Assembly (NCBI GenBank): GCA_017165825.1
Contig: CM029369.1
Span: 6,644,933 to 6,708,932 of the forward strand
DNA: 64,000 nt
Origin: Hepsetus odoe
Taxonomy: Eukaryota > Chordata > Actinopteri > Characiformes > Hepsetidae
Reading direction: 5' to 3'
Part shown: one piece after another, positions 48,301 to 58,240 of the stretch
Layout of the letters: every line of letters begins with the position of its first letter
Numbering within the stretch: position 1 is the first letter of the stretch
Position numbers and translations under genes: made by a program
The notes under the pieces: model-generated
Told to the model about the DNA's origin: nothing
Seen by the model: the letters and a program-made list of their open reading frames with translations, nothing else
Database searches by the model: none

Positions 48301-51300
48301 TACAGAGGTACATCATATTCCTGGAATCCCACTCCCACTGCATTACATTGTTGCCCCCGTAGTTGAGCCTTAGAGCCTCAAAAACCATATTTGTGAAATT
48401 TTGTGTAAGAATCTAATCATGGGAATGAACAGATAAATGAATTATCAATGACCTTTAAACTAAAGCTATAACAGCATGAGTGAGAATATGTGTGTTAGCA
48501 GGATGTATGCAGACAGCAGTTCTTGTTAGGTAGCATGAAGGATGTGATGCATGTATATGGACCAGAAGGTGTTACCTTGACGGCAGAGAGGAGAATGAAC
48601 CACAGGTCTGAGTAATGAGAGGAGCAGGAATCCAGCAGAGACAAGGAGTAATGCACGTCAAACTGTACAACCTAATATATAACAAAAACCAAAAAAGGCA
48701 TGAATCAAACCACAAAATGAGACATACCAACATGCATGAATCTCCAATCAGTTTAGCATGATTATTCACAGTCATCCTGTCTAAAATAGACATTTCTACA
48801 CAGAGCACTGCAGGGTTTTACCAGCAGGGGGCAGAAAAAGCCATTCTGAACCAATACCAATTCTGTATCATTATTTCACTTACATTTATGGCATTTAGCA
48901 GACGCTCTTATCCAGAGCGACTTCCACATCCTAATTACAGGGACAGTCCCCCTGGAGACACTCAGGGTTAAGGGTCTTGCTCAGGGACCCAGAGGTGGTA
49001 GTGCCAGAGGTGGGATTTGACCCTGGGAACTCTTGAGCCATAGGTCCAGAGGCAAGTATCCTACCTCTAGATCACCACCACCACCACCCTGTATCACTAT
49101 CACTTTCATTGAGAAGACTCATCAGAACAAAACACTTTCTCTGCATTTAACTGATATGCACACGGCAGCAGAGGGCAGTCATCTGGTGCCTATGGAGCAG
49201 TGATGGGGATGGTAACTTGCTCCAAGGTACTTCAGGACAACCCACTGTTCCAGGACTCAAATCCACAACCTTCAGATTATGGTGCCTTGGCTCTAACCAC
49301 TAAGCCACCGCTGCCCCTAGTTTAACGAAGCCAACAGGGTCATGAGTTTAATACCTGGACCACAGCACTGACTGATCGTGAACATTTGATGGGGTCGATC
49401 AAACTCCAGACAGTCAGGACCAACACGTCCACCAAAATCAGCAAAGCCACCAGGCCCATTAGCTGAATGTCTCGGATGATCTGAAACACAGAAGACCAGA
49501 CAAAAGTTAGTTATCTAGAACTTTCAGAATATAAAAAAGATCTTGTTCGTCCAAACATCAAGCCTGCTCTGAATTCACCGTTTTTGTGAAAAATACAAGC
49601 GTTTACATTTGATCTACCTATTCAGGCTGTAGGGTTTAGCCCCACCTATTTAAGGTGAAGTTAGAAAAGGTTTTTCGGGAATATGTTTTAAATGATCTAC
49701 AAACCATGCCAAACAATCAGAAGAGAAGACATTTACATAGCGTAAATGTAAAACAGGCTGGTCTTTCTAGGGTGTTCAAAAGGATCATCTAAAAATGATT
49801 TTGGACTGTTTCTGTCTTCGTAAAAAAGCTGTTATAAGTGAGTTTTAATGTAAGAAGAACTTTTAAAGTCTGTCTTAATATTATGGCTAAAAAGGTAATC
49901 AGAGTCTCTACTCACCACTCTCTTGTCCGGGACACGCTGGGTGAAGACCCTGTAGAGACGCCATGTTTTGCCCAGGATTGGTCCAAATACCAGAGAACTA
50001 CCAATACACAGTATCCAGACCCGACCCTAATCCCAAAATAGAGACTCACAGTGAAAAACACAGCAGACTATAAAACTCACTCATGGGACTTTCTCCTCAT
50101 CAGGGCCTTCCAGAACTTTAAAGTGAAAGTGACAACTCTAGATTATCACTTTCACTGATAATCTAGTGATTACTAGACCAGTTAGAAGTAAAGACATTCT
50201 GAAGTTTCCACATAATACAGTTTATGATCTTTATTTTTCATCGTTCAGTCAGATTGAATAATCTCAGCACAGGTGGCCAAAGACCTTCCATATGTTCCTC
50301 AGAATTTACCCAACAGCTAAGATACACACACACACGGAAAGTACATGAGTGACTTTTTTTTTTTTGGTTTAACAAAGTCAGCTAATAAGAAACACAAACA
50401 GATGCTGGTTAATAACTGGTTTATAATGACTGAGTTTCTTAAGTTTCCTGATGTTTGTTCTGTGATTGCGTTTGTTCATTTGTATCTATTTAGTTGTTTT
50501 TTTTTTGTTATTTTAGTCACTAGATTTTAGGTCTCTAGGTGGTTGCTATGGTATAGCCCTGTTGCTACTCATGTGTTGCTATGCAGTTGTTGTGGTGTTT
50601 CAAGTCTTGATTCTACTTGATTCTGATATGCTGTTTCTATGGTATTCCAGGTGGTTGCTAGGGCACTGTTTGAACTGTATAAGCTGTTGCTAGGCTATGG
50701 GTAGATGGCTGCCATGGTATTGTTTTGGAATTGCGAGGTGTTTGCTATGATATTTGAAATGGTGGCAGGGTACTGGGAGATAGTAGTGATGTTTTCCCAA
50801 ATGGTTGCCGGTCAGTTAAAATGATATCTTAAGTGGTTGCTAAGGTGTTGCTTAGTGATTCCCATGTTATTCCAGTTCTTCTTAAATGTTGCTGTGTTAT
50901 TTCTGGCTGTTGCTAGGTGTTCACTGGGTATTAGTGTTTGCTATGCGTTGGTGCTCTGATGTTTGGTAGGAGCTGTTTTGTTCTTCTAGGTACACTTGCA
51001 CAAAGTCAGGGATTCTGTAGGATTATAGTCGGTGTATGATCAACCAGTTTTACCAAACAGGTACTGATGATCATCAATGTCACACGGAGGTTGAAACACA
51101 GTCATGTTTGGAACAACCGACCAGCCGAGTTCCTTCAAAAACTGAATGCAAGTGTACCTAGAAGAACTGATGCTGTTTTGAAGGCAAAGGGTGGCCACAC
51201 CAAATATTGATTTGATGTAGATTTCTCTTTTGTTCATTCACTGCATTTTGTTGATTGATGAAAATAAATGGACACTTCCATTTCTGAAAGGATTCTTTGT

Positions 51301-52283
51301 TTGCAGCATTTTTCACAGCTGCCTAAAACTTTTGCACAGTACTGTATATGTATAAGTGTGGGTGTATACATGTGCACATATGTGTTTGCGTGTGTCAGTG
51401 TGTGTATGACAGTAAATGTTTGGTAGAACATTGTTTGGTAGAACATTGTGATGGTGGTGGTCTAGTGGTAAGGTTCTTGCCTACAGACCAAAAGGACACA
51501 GGTTCATTGGGTTCCTGAGCAAAACCCTTAACCCCAAGTTGCTCCAGGAAGACTGTCCCTGTAATCAGGAATTGTAAGTCGCTCTGGATAAGAGCGTCTG
51601 CTAAATGTTGTAAATGTAAAAGTCTGTACCTGTAGCACTGCTCTCAGACCTGCTGGCTGTATAGGTGACCCCTCATACATAGCAAACATAAAGCCACTAG
51701 TGTAGGTCAGTACACTCCCAAACAGAGTGAGTGTGTTGAGGTTGGGACTGGACATCTTCACAATCCTGATGAATAATCAAAACAAAATACCATTCAAGCA
51801 ATTTTCAAAATTAAACTAATTTGCTTGTAAATACATGTAGAACATTATTCTAATATTCTAATAAGAAATGTTAAATGCTTTTAGAAGAATAAATGTATCT
51901 AAAATGACTCCTGATGTAGAGAAAGTGACACAAAAATGTCACAGTATACTAATTTAAATAACACAGTATAGTATTAATAAAAAAATAGAAAAAATAATGG
52001 AAAAACTTGCTGTAAATGACCAAATGGTGATATACAGTGCTATACATATACTGGCACAGAAATAAGCTCAGCTTGCTAAAAGGATTAAAAATGCGTATTA
52101 AAATGATTTTGGAACTGAATAAAGAGATACGGACAGGGAGGCTGACACCTCTGTACCTGTTGTTTTTGTAGCGGATGGTGAAGATGAGGAAGAAGATGGC
52201 CAGCAGGATCCCGCATGAGAGCAGAGTCCAGACCACGGCACAGAGAACAGGAGACAAAGACTTACCCTGCAACTCAGCAACTT

Positions 52284-52317
<34 letters not shown>

Positions 52318-54395
52318 CAAACATTTAATATACTTACAGTGGTCACTGTATAATCTTCCTGTGCTTGTGCTTGTGTTGCAATGAAACAATATGACGCCAC
52401 AGAGTGTGTTATTACAAATGTCTTCACGGTGGTGATTTGGCTACAGATTATTTTTTTATAAGACAATTCTACAAAATAAAGTAAAGTGAAAGTGACTATT
52501 CTCGCCATTGTGAAACACAGCACACAGTGAGCCACAACGAAATTAGACCTCTGCATTTTACACACAGCAGGGAGCAGTGATGGGGCGGTACCTTGCTCAA
52601 GGGTACCTCAGGGCAACCTGCTGGTCTGAGATTCTAACCCATGACCTTTGATCCTGGGGTCAGCTCCCTAACCACTGGGCCACCACTGCCCCTCTGTGAA
52701 AATTAAAAAGCAATGAAACCCCAGATTCTGTAAGCGTTTAAATATCATTGATATCTTTTTGAGTTATGGATAAAGAAAGAAACCGGAAATCTCGAAATAA
52801 GCTCAGCTTTTGCAGCATTTCTCAGATTTGTATCTGCCAGTCTGTAAATAAGATCACAGCTCTTCTTGCTTGTAAAACTGTTTTCTATTAATGTTTTTAC
52901 AAACTCCTTAATATTAAGGGCGTTGTGACATCATCAGAGTTTACTTCAGGGTAACACGGGTTCAGAATTTAACACCACAATTGCCTTCGTAAACGAATGT
53001 GCTGCAATATGAAATGTGATCTTAATAAAAGGATCTAGCGTCTTTCTTTTCTGTATTAATGGGTATTTGCTTTGAGTTTTACTGCTTTTGCTTTTTGAAT
53101 TAACCACAGACTACATATTTATATGAACTATATATAATTGTATACATAATGAAAACTGTTCTACCAGTAAGAAATAAAGTTTGATACCATGCAATGTGAG
53201 AACATTACTAAATACTACTATCATGTTTTATTAACAGTGATCATAATATTGTATAATACTTGTAGAATATAATAGGTGACCAAGTGGTTAGGTCAAAAGG
53301 TTGTGGGTTTGAGTTCCAGACTAGTAGTTTGCCCTGAGGTACCGTCCCCATCACTGCTCCCAGGGTGTTGTATATAGCTGCTCACTGCAACACTGTGTTT
53401 TACAGGTTAAACGCAGAGAATGCATTTAGTTGTGGTTCAAAAGGCAGCGGTGGCCCAGTGGTTAGGGATTTGGCCCCAGAGTCAGAAGTTCAAATCCCAG
53501 ACCAGTAAGTTACCCTGACGTACCCTTGAGCAATGTACTGTCCCCATCACTGCTTCCCAGGCGCTTTCAATAGCTGCCCCCTGCTCCATGTGTTTGTGTG
53601 TATGGGTGAAATGCAGAGGTGTAGTTTCTTTGTGGTTCACTGTGTGCTGAGCTGTGTTTCACAATGACAAATAGTCACTTTCACTTCAACTCTCAGTTGC
53701 TCACAGGGCTGTGAAACTCAACCAGTGATAACTTGTTTAGAAGAGCCATTTGGGGTCAAGTCAAATGAACACACCCCCGGTCTCGATAAATGATGGGTGA
53801 TTTGGGTGTAAAAGCCAGAATTACTCATCAGCAATCAGTTATTCAAGTGTATCACAGTTTAAACCCTGCTGTTTAACCACTGCTGTTATTAACACGTTTG
53901 TGTGTGTGTGTGTGCGTGCGTGTTTGAGCGTGTGTTTGCATGCATGCGTGTGTGTGTGTGTGCATCTGTCCGTGTGCGTGTGTGTGTATTTGAGTGTGTT
54001 TGAGTGTGTGTAAATATGTTTGAGTAAATGTGCGTGCGTGCGTGTGTTTGTGTGCATGTGTGCATCTGTCTGTGTATGTATTTGAGTGTGTGTGTGTGTG
54101 TGTGTATATAAATATGTTTATTTGAGTAAATGTGCACGTGCGCGCGCATGTGCATTTGAGTGTGTGTGTGTATGTGTTTGTGTGTTTGATTGTGTGTGTG
54201 TGTATAAATGTTTATTTGAGTAAACGTGTGTGTGTGTGTGTGTTTGAGTGTGTGTATTTGAGTGTGTGTGTATGTGTGTCTGTATTTTAGTGTGTGCGTG
54301 TGTATGTGTGTGCGCGTGTGTGTGTATTTTAGTGTGTGTGTGTATGTGTTTGTGTGTGTTTGATTGTGTGTGTGTGTATAAATGTTTATTTGAGT

Positions 54396-54434
<39 letters not shown>

Positions 54435-54549
54435 AGTGTGTGTATTTGAGTGTGTGTGTATGTGTGCGCGTGTGTGTGTATTTGAGTGTGTGTGTGTGTG
54501 TGGGTATTTTAGTGTGTGCGTGTGTATGTGTGTGCGCGTGTGTGTGTAT

Positions 54550-54584
<35 letters not shown>

Positions 54585-54633
54585 AGTGTGTGTATTTGAG
54601 TGTGTGTGTATGTGTGCGTGTGTGTGTGTATTT

Positions 54634-54670
<37 letters not shown>

Positions 54671-54874
54671 TGTGTGGGTATTTTAGTGTGTGTGTGTGGG
54701 TGTGTGTGTGTGTGTGTGTGTCAGTGTGTGTGTGTATAAGAGAGAGACAGAATATACCGTGGGCAGAGTGCAGAGGTTCAGCAGGATGTCCCAGCTGTGC
54801 TGGCTGTCGACTGCAGGATGAATGAAGCAGGATCCCGTCTCACACTCAGCGCTGCAGTTCGGCCTGAGCTCCAT
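44001..54874 (-). CDS. gpr156: Orphan class C G-protein-coupled receptor 156, 9 coding exons
   Basis: Seven-pass receptor of the GABA-B-like class C group lacking the large Venus-flytrap domain; the family is Gi-coupled. In mouse and zebrafish GPR156 works downstream of EMX2 to set hair-cell orientation (established knowledge). Exons 54874-54758, 52266-52157, 51765-51630, 50026-49916, 49480-49355, 48671-48576, 48042-47806, 46537-46376 and 45374-44001 join in phase into 822 codons. Human has 814. A 75-residue N-terminal stretch leads into TM1; hydrophobic segments for TM1-7 lie in exons 2-7. A cytoplasmic coiled coil (KNAVIDSLQEQVNNAKDKLL) and a long Pro/Ser-rich tail follow, ending DLKPTFV. 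An in-frame TAG upstream supports the chosen ATG. It is the neighbour of gsk3b in human too. Confidence 0.96.
46376..46537 (-). CDS. gpr156: gpr156 coding exon 8 (residues 312-365)
   Basis: Encodes the start of the cytoplasmic tail: LTQWRQFEEDVNPLPSQMAK, YFSSPSKSLR and ENDSMKRLISE. 162 nt, phase 0. Acceptor is GCTCCCAG and donor GTATGT. Human has the same framework (QWKAFEEE, MAKYFSTPNKS). Confidence 0.94.
47461..47563 (+). mobile_element. tRNA-derived SINE, family A, 5' fragment
   Basis: AGCAGTGGTAGCCTAGTGGT through GAGCAAGGTACTGTT. Only the tRNA-related head and the first body part remain. In a gpr156 intron. Confidence 0.8.
47806..48042 (-). CDS. gpr156: gpr156 coding exon 7 (residues 233-311): TM5 end to TM7
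   Basis: Encodes GSLLLYGTYLAGLTSNVSIP, PVNQSLTIIAATCLV, YYLYAWPNLVYSVVSGAIFI and CTTAINCLLFVPQ. PPVNQS and the WPNLV...CTT.NC TM7 signature are shared with human GPR156. 237 nt, phase 0. Acceptor is GCTGTAG and donor GTGAGT. Confidence 0.96.
48129..48190 (-). mobile_element. tRNA-derived SINE, family A, short head fragment
   Basis: On the minus strand it reads TTTAGGGACTAGGCTCCATG, then ATCAGAAGGTTGTGGGGTTG, matching the tRNA-related head only. Confidence 0.65.
48576..48671 (-). CDS. gpr156: gpr156 coding exon 6 (residues 201-232)
   Basis: Encodes extracellular loop 2 and the start of TM5: VVQFDVHYSLSLLDSCSSHY and SDLWFILLSAVK. Cys216 aligns with the conserved loop-2 cysteine region. 96 nt, phase 0. 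Acceptor is TATATTAG, weak in pyrimidines; donor GTAACA. Short and the least conserved of the membrane exons. Confidence 0.88.
48880..49089 (-). mobile_element. tRNA-derived SINE, family B, full length
   Basis: The + strand begins with the tail (ATTTATGGCATTTAGCAGAC, CTCTTATCCAGAGCGACTT) and ends in CCACCACCACC, so the element reads on the minus strand. A family A SINE in the same orientation starts 10 bp further on. Confidence 0.88.
49100..49318 (-). mobile_element. tRNA-derived SINE, family A
   Basis: TCACTTTCATTGAGAAGACT tail through CTAAGCCACCGCTGCCCCT head on the + strand; reads on the minus strand. Diverged in the tail. In the gpr156 intron between exons 5 and 6. Confidence 0.85.
49355..49480 (-). 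CDS. gpr156: gpr156 coding exon 5 (residues 159-200): TM4
   Basis: Encodes IIRDIQLMGLVALLILVDVL, VLTVWSLIDP and IKCSRSVSAVVQ. 126 nt, phase 0. Acceptor is TGTTTCAG and donor GTATTA. Aligns with human IIKDLQLLGLVA and LTDPIQC. Confidence 0.95.
49916..50026 (-). CDS. gpr156: gpr156 coding exon 4 (residues 122-158): TM3 and intracellular loop 2
   Basis: Encodes GRVWILCIGSSLVFGPILGK, TWRLYRVFTQ and RVPDKRV. 111 nt, phase 0. Acceptor is GGGATTAG and donor GTGAGT. LCIG.SLVFGPILGK.WRLY is near-identical to human. Confidence 0.95.
50540..50955. repeat. Degenerate GTTGCTA-type tandem repeat
   Basis: About 415 bp of imperfect units built around GTTGCTATG, GGTATTCCAGGTGGTTGCTA and similar words, every 20-40 bp. 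It is a decayed version of a minisatellite-like repeat common in fish introns. Lies in gpr156 intron 3 (between exons 3 and 4). Confidence 0.75.
50985..51345 (+). mobile_element. Tc1-like DNA transposon, 3' part
   Basis: The frame RRTDAVLKAKGGHTKY plus stop (about 51162-51212) is the C-terminus of a fish Tc1-type transposase. It is followed by the familiar ATTTTGTTGATTGATGAAAA and ACTTTTGCACAGTACTGTAT end. The upstream coding part is missing or frameshifted, so it is dead. Confidence 0.75.
51451..51620 (+). mobile_element. tRNA-derived SINE, family B, abutting a gpr156 splice donor
   Basis: ATGGTGGTGGTCTAGTGGTA head through GTCGCTCTGGATAAGAGCGT and GTAAATGTAAA. It is antisense to gpr156 and ends only 9 nt into the intron after exon 3 (donor GT at 51629-51628). 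Confidence 0.9.
51630..51765 (-). CDS. gpr156: gpr156 coding exon 3 (residues 77-121): TM2
   Basis: Encodes IVKMSSPNLNTLTLFGSVLT, YTSGFMFAMY and EGSPIQPAGLRAVLQ. It starts with the third base of Arg76. 136 nt. Acceptor is TCATCAG and donor GTACAG. IVKMSSPNLN is identical in human GPR156. Confidence 0.96.
52157..52266 (-). CDS. gpr156: gpr156 coding exon 2 (residues 40-76): TM1
   Basis: Encodes GKSLSPVLCAVVWTLLSCGI and LLAIFFLIFTIRYKNN plus two bases of Arg76. 110 nt. Acceptor is GAGTTGCAG and donor GTACAG. SLSPVL and VWT.LSCG match human. Confidence 0.95.
52287..52314. repeat. (CA)n microsatellite next to gpr156 exon 2
   Basis: A 28-nt AC run about 20 bp upstream (gene sense) of the exon 2 acceptor. 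It reads as GT repeats in the pre-mRNA. Confidence 0.94.
52484..52693 (-). mobile_element. tRNA-derived SINE, family A
   Basis: AAGTGAAAGTGACTATTCTC tail to GGGCCACCACTGCCCCT head on the + strand. Reads on the minus strand, in gpr156 intron 1. Confidence 0.88.
53273..53438 (+). mobile_element. tRNA-derived SINE, family A, truncated
   Basis: TAGGTGACCAAGTGGTTAGG through GGTTAAACGCAGAGAATGCA and TAGTTGTGGTTC. The final block is missing, and a second copy follows almost directly in the same orientation. Confidence 0.8.
53442..53687 (+). mobile_element. tRNA-derived SINE, family A, near full length
   Basis: AGGCAGCGGTGGCCCAGTGG through TGTGTTTCACAATGACAAAT and the terminal TCACTTTCACTTCA. Tandem with the truncated copy at 53273. 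Confidence 0.9.
53895..54735. repeat. 840-bp TG-rich compound repeat
   Basis: TG runs interrupted by TTTGAG, TATTTTAG, TATGTG and GCGCGTG words. Some blocks recur: a segment with TTTGATTGTG and TATAAATGTTTATTTGAGTA appears at 54185 and again at 54359 (174 bp apart), showing higher-order duplication. It reads as a CA-rich tract on the gpr156 sense strand, beginning about 22 nt after the exon 1 donor. Long frames of Cys-Val repeats in it are artefacts. Confidence 0.95.
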
Positions 54875-54912
54875 CACCAGCCGCAACTCAGCCTACAGCT
54901 CACACACACATC
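54758..54912 (-). CDS. gpr156: gpr156 first coding exon (residues 1-39; CDS 54758-54874)
   Basis: Coding part is 54874-54758: MELRPNCSAECETGSCFIHP, AVDSQHSWDI and LLNLCTLPT, then donor GTATAT. NCSAEC resembles human NCSELC. 117 nt, phase 0. An in-frame TAG lies 21 bases upstream of the ATG. The exon probably starts at 54912, after a pyrimidine-rich acceptor ending CTCCTCAG, so at least one noncoding exon lies further upstream. A four-codon upstream frame (M-C-V-stop, 54911-54900) precedes the start. Confidence 0.85.
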
Positions 54913-55730
54913 CTGAGGAGCAGAGAAACACACAGCAGAGGAAACATTAACACCTTTAGTTTGACAGATCTACAAGTCTTTACAGTCTTAAATTAGAAAG
55001 CCGGTCAACAGTCAGTACAACGGAACATTTTAATGGTAATAAATTAACACTTTTTTTTAATAAATTAACATGACTTTTTCTTGCAAAACATGCAAAGTAT
55101 GAAAGAGTGATGTATAAACTGGAATTGCCAAACCAGAAGTGATCAAGCAAAGACAATAAACAAGGAAGCACATTAACACAGTAGATGCCACTTTCCTCTT
55201 TCAGTATTAAACTTTTGATTCTTACACACAAACTATCACACAGTAATCCGTCCAGCATTCACAGGTCTACCGGATTTCTGTAACGTCTACTAAAGTGTGG
55301 AAACTTCAAACCTCAGCCCTTTTGAGGACTCCTGAAAATGCAAGAACCAATCAGAGAGAATTTTATATCCCTGATCAACTCTCTCCCCCACTCGTTCAAG
55401 GAATAAAGACCTGAGAAAGAGAGAAATTCATCACAGCTTCAGTTTCTTCACTTAAAAACCACACAGTGAGAGAATATTCTGACGTTCTATAATGAGATGC
55501 AGAACATTCAGAACTAAGATCACAGTGAGGTCACAGGGAGGTCACAGAGCACACTACACTTCCTAGATCAGTTAAAAAAAAAGTTAAAAACTCTAGAGTT
55601 AAACTGATAAATATATATATATATTTACATTACATTTACCCTTGTTCTCAGCTTTTAAGCAAGAGGCCAATAAAAGATTTACAACCATTTTAAATGCCAC
55701 TTTAAATGCTTGGGCAACTTACAACCACTA

Positions 55731-55913
55731 GGGGCAGCGGTGGACTAGTGTTTAGGGACTAGGCCCCAGGATCAGGACATCGTGGGTTCAAATCTCAGAC
55801 CAGTAGGTTGCCCAGAGATACCCTTGAGCAAGGCACCGTCCCCATAACTGCTCCCTGGACACTTTCACTAGCTGCCCCCTGCTGCGTGTGTGTGTATGGG
55901 TAAAATGCAGAGT
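55731..55913 (+). mobile_element. tRNA-derived SINE, family A, 3'-truncated
   Basis: GGGGCAGCGGTGGACTAGTG through GGGTAAAATGCAGAG. The last quarter is missing. Confidence 0.87.
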
Positions 55914-56239
55914 CATCAACTGTGAAAATGCAAAATAATCTTGTAGAGAAAGACGTCTGCCCTTGTGAATGTACACAGTGCATTTCAGTCAGGAACACAG
56001 CATCACGTTCAGTGCCTGGAGACTCTGATCAGCCTTTACCGACCAATCAAAGCAGAAACACTGACTGCGTCCGTTGACCCACTGCCCTCCATACCCACTT
56101 TATCCCGTCCAGAGACCGAGACTCTTACAGTGATCTGTCTGTATGGCACGACTGCTTTCACCTCCTTTAAATCTTTAGTATTGTATCAAAACCTGATTTA
56201 AAATCATTTGAAAATCGTATTATTTGTACGCTGCTCTCT

Positions 56240-56471
56240 GGGGCGGCAGTGGCCTAGTGGTCAGGAAGTTGGCTCCAGGATCAGGAGGTCATTGGTTCGA
56301 ATCCCTGACCAGTTTGTTGCCTTGAGATACCCTTGAGCAAGGTATCATCCCTGTCACTGCTCCCCGGGTGCTTTCAATAGCTGCCCCCTGCTGCACATGT
56401 GGGTAAAATGCTGAGGTGTAAATTTGTGTGTTGTGCTTTGTTTCACACTGACAAGAAAAGTCACTTTCACT
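56240..56471 (+). mobile_element. tRNA-derived SINE, family A, near full length
   Basis: GGGGCGGCAGTGGCCTAGTG, GGTTCGAATCCC and terminal AAGTCACTTTCACT. Confidence 0.9.
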
Positions 56472-57193
56472 GTTTAAACCTATTGAGAAATATCCTGTAA
56501 TCTTAACTTACACCAAAAGTTTTCCACACACTCTTTGGCACATTTAAAGCTTATGATGGCCAAGAATGGCACAACAAACACGACCAACAGAGCGTGGTCT
56601 TCAGCACAGGCACTCAACATTAGACGAGTATTAATCGGCTGCTCAGAGGCCGAGCTGGGCAGTTACTCCCAACATGAAAGAGGGCGTTTGAGTCCCGCAC
56701 AGGCCCGGGAAATGAATCCTCCTGTTAAAATCAAAGCTCATAAGAGGAATTTTTCTGGGAGGCCACCCTTTTTCATAATAGCACCTCTCCTCCAAGAACA
56801 TAAACACTCCACTCCTCGACCGTAAATGAGAGAGTAGAGAAAAAGGCTTTCGCGTTTAATGGACGGTGCCAAACTGAATCACTGCACACAAACAAATACA
56901 CAGTGCATCCGTCGGCAGTGAAAAGCCACACATGCATAAGCCCAAAACGCCCAGGCAGAGCAGGCGCTGACGTTTTGGTGTGATCTTCACAAAAGACAGA
57001 CATATCCTCATCCAACTTTAAAAGCACTAACACACAATGTGCGCTGATCTGCTTGTGTGAGCTCCAAGGCTCCTAAACAGCCTGAGTGATGATTTTATGA
57101 CAGCTCCAAAGTTGTATGGGCTTGTTGTGGTGATGACACCATTGTGTTCTACAGACTGTAAAATCCTCTCAGCCTAATTATGCACAGTTCCAC

Positions 57194-57219
57194 GTGTGTG
57201 TGTGTGTGTGTGTGTGTGT
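57194..57219. repeat. (TG)n microsatellite
   Basis: A 26-nt GT run. Confidence 0.9.
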
Positions 57220-58124
57220 CCCATCCCACCATAACACTCTACCCTGGATGTGTGTGTATGTGTGGGGATTCCTCGGAAGTGTTCGATTGCAAGTCCATAC
57301 TTATCATGATTCCCCTGAAAACAGAAGAATCTGACAGACAGAAATAAGACGTGACACTGACTCTCACTGATTCTCATGCTGGGCCAGATAAAGGGAAAAA
57401 AGAACAAATTCAATCCAATGTTTTAACCCATAGCCTGGAATATCTCAGAATTCCCAGTTGGTCTCTGGTATCCCCCTAGTCTATAAATTGACCAGTGGGG
57501 TTAGTGCATGCTTCCATTGCTATCAAAAAAAGTGGTGCTGTCTTTTTCACGCTTCCGCCGAGGTGTGTGAAAGCAGCTACCACTAATCCAAAGTTGCTAG
57601 AAAGCCAACGTGTTTGGAGGATAAAATAAACCACCAAGTTTCTCAGCTTCTCCACGCTGGTCAGGATAAGCGGCTCAGAGGATTGATGAATGCGGGACAA
57701 CGATCCTTGGGCTGCGTTCTGAAGGTTCACACTGAAACAGACTCGTCATGATTCAGGGTTTTCACACATGAAGATGAAAAAGTTCAAATTCAGCACTAGA
57801 CCACAGATAACACTGCACACAAACAATCACATAAAAATAGATTATATGTCAGGCTAAACAAATTAGTGCTGGTATTGTAAGTAGTTAAAACTCAACTTGT
57901 GCAGATTTCACTTTAGATTTTACCTAGAAACTTTAGAAAGTTGAATCTTCTTATTCAGTTATTCAGTCCACCTTAAATGGTGCAGGAAATGAATTCAACA
58001 CTGTGTGCAAAAATGACTGCACGGTGAAAAACTTTCATAAATCCTCACCTTTGTTATGGAATTTATATTACGCATGCACAATCGTTTTCTGTATGAATGC
58101 TCATAGTTATGTGCCTATTGCTCC

Positions 58125-58240
58125 ATTCAGAGTTTTTGGTCACATGACAAGCTTAGAGCCCTGGAGGGCAAAAACCTGTAGGACTGCACTCTGGGCGGGC
58201 ACATTTTCCTTCTGCTCCAAGCAAACAAATATTTAGATCA
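58125..58240 (-). repeat. Unclassified dispersed repeat, copy 2
   Basis: The minus strand contains ATTTGTTTGCTTGGAGCAGA, TTTTTGCCCTCCAGGGCTCT and GTCATGTGACCAAAAACTCT, which align with 7182-7312. Confidence 0.6.

Noticed and set aside
54404..54825. Cys-Val-rich open frames
   Set aside because: Direct translation of TG repeats.
56535..56825. 96-codon frame with REMNPPVKIKAHK, recalling GSK3B exon 8 text
   Set aside because: The likeness is limited to a few residues, lacks splice sites and kinase context, and is best taken as coincidence.
57250..57330. GNHDKYGLAIEHFRGIP frame as a possible coding exon
   Set aside because: It has an AG before it, but no donor and no recognised family. It could be a noncoding exon, which is unsupported.
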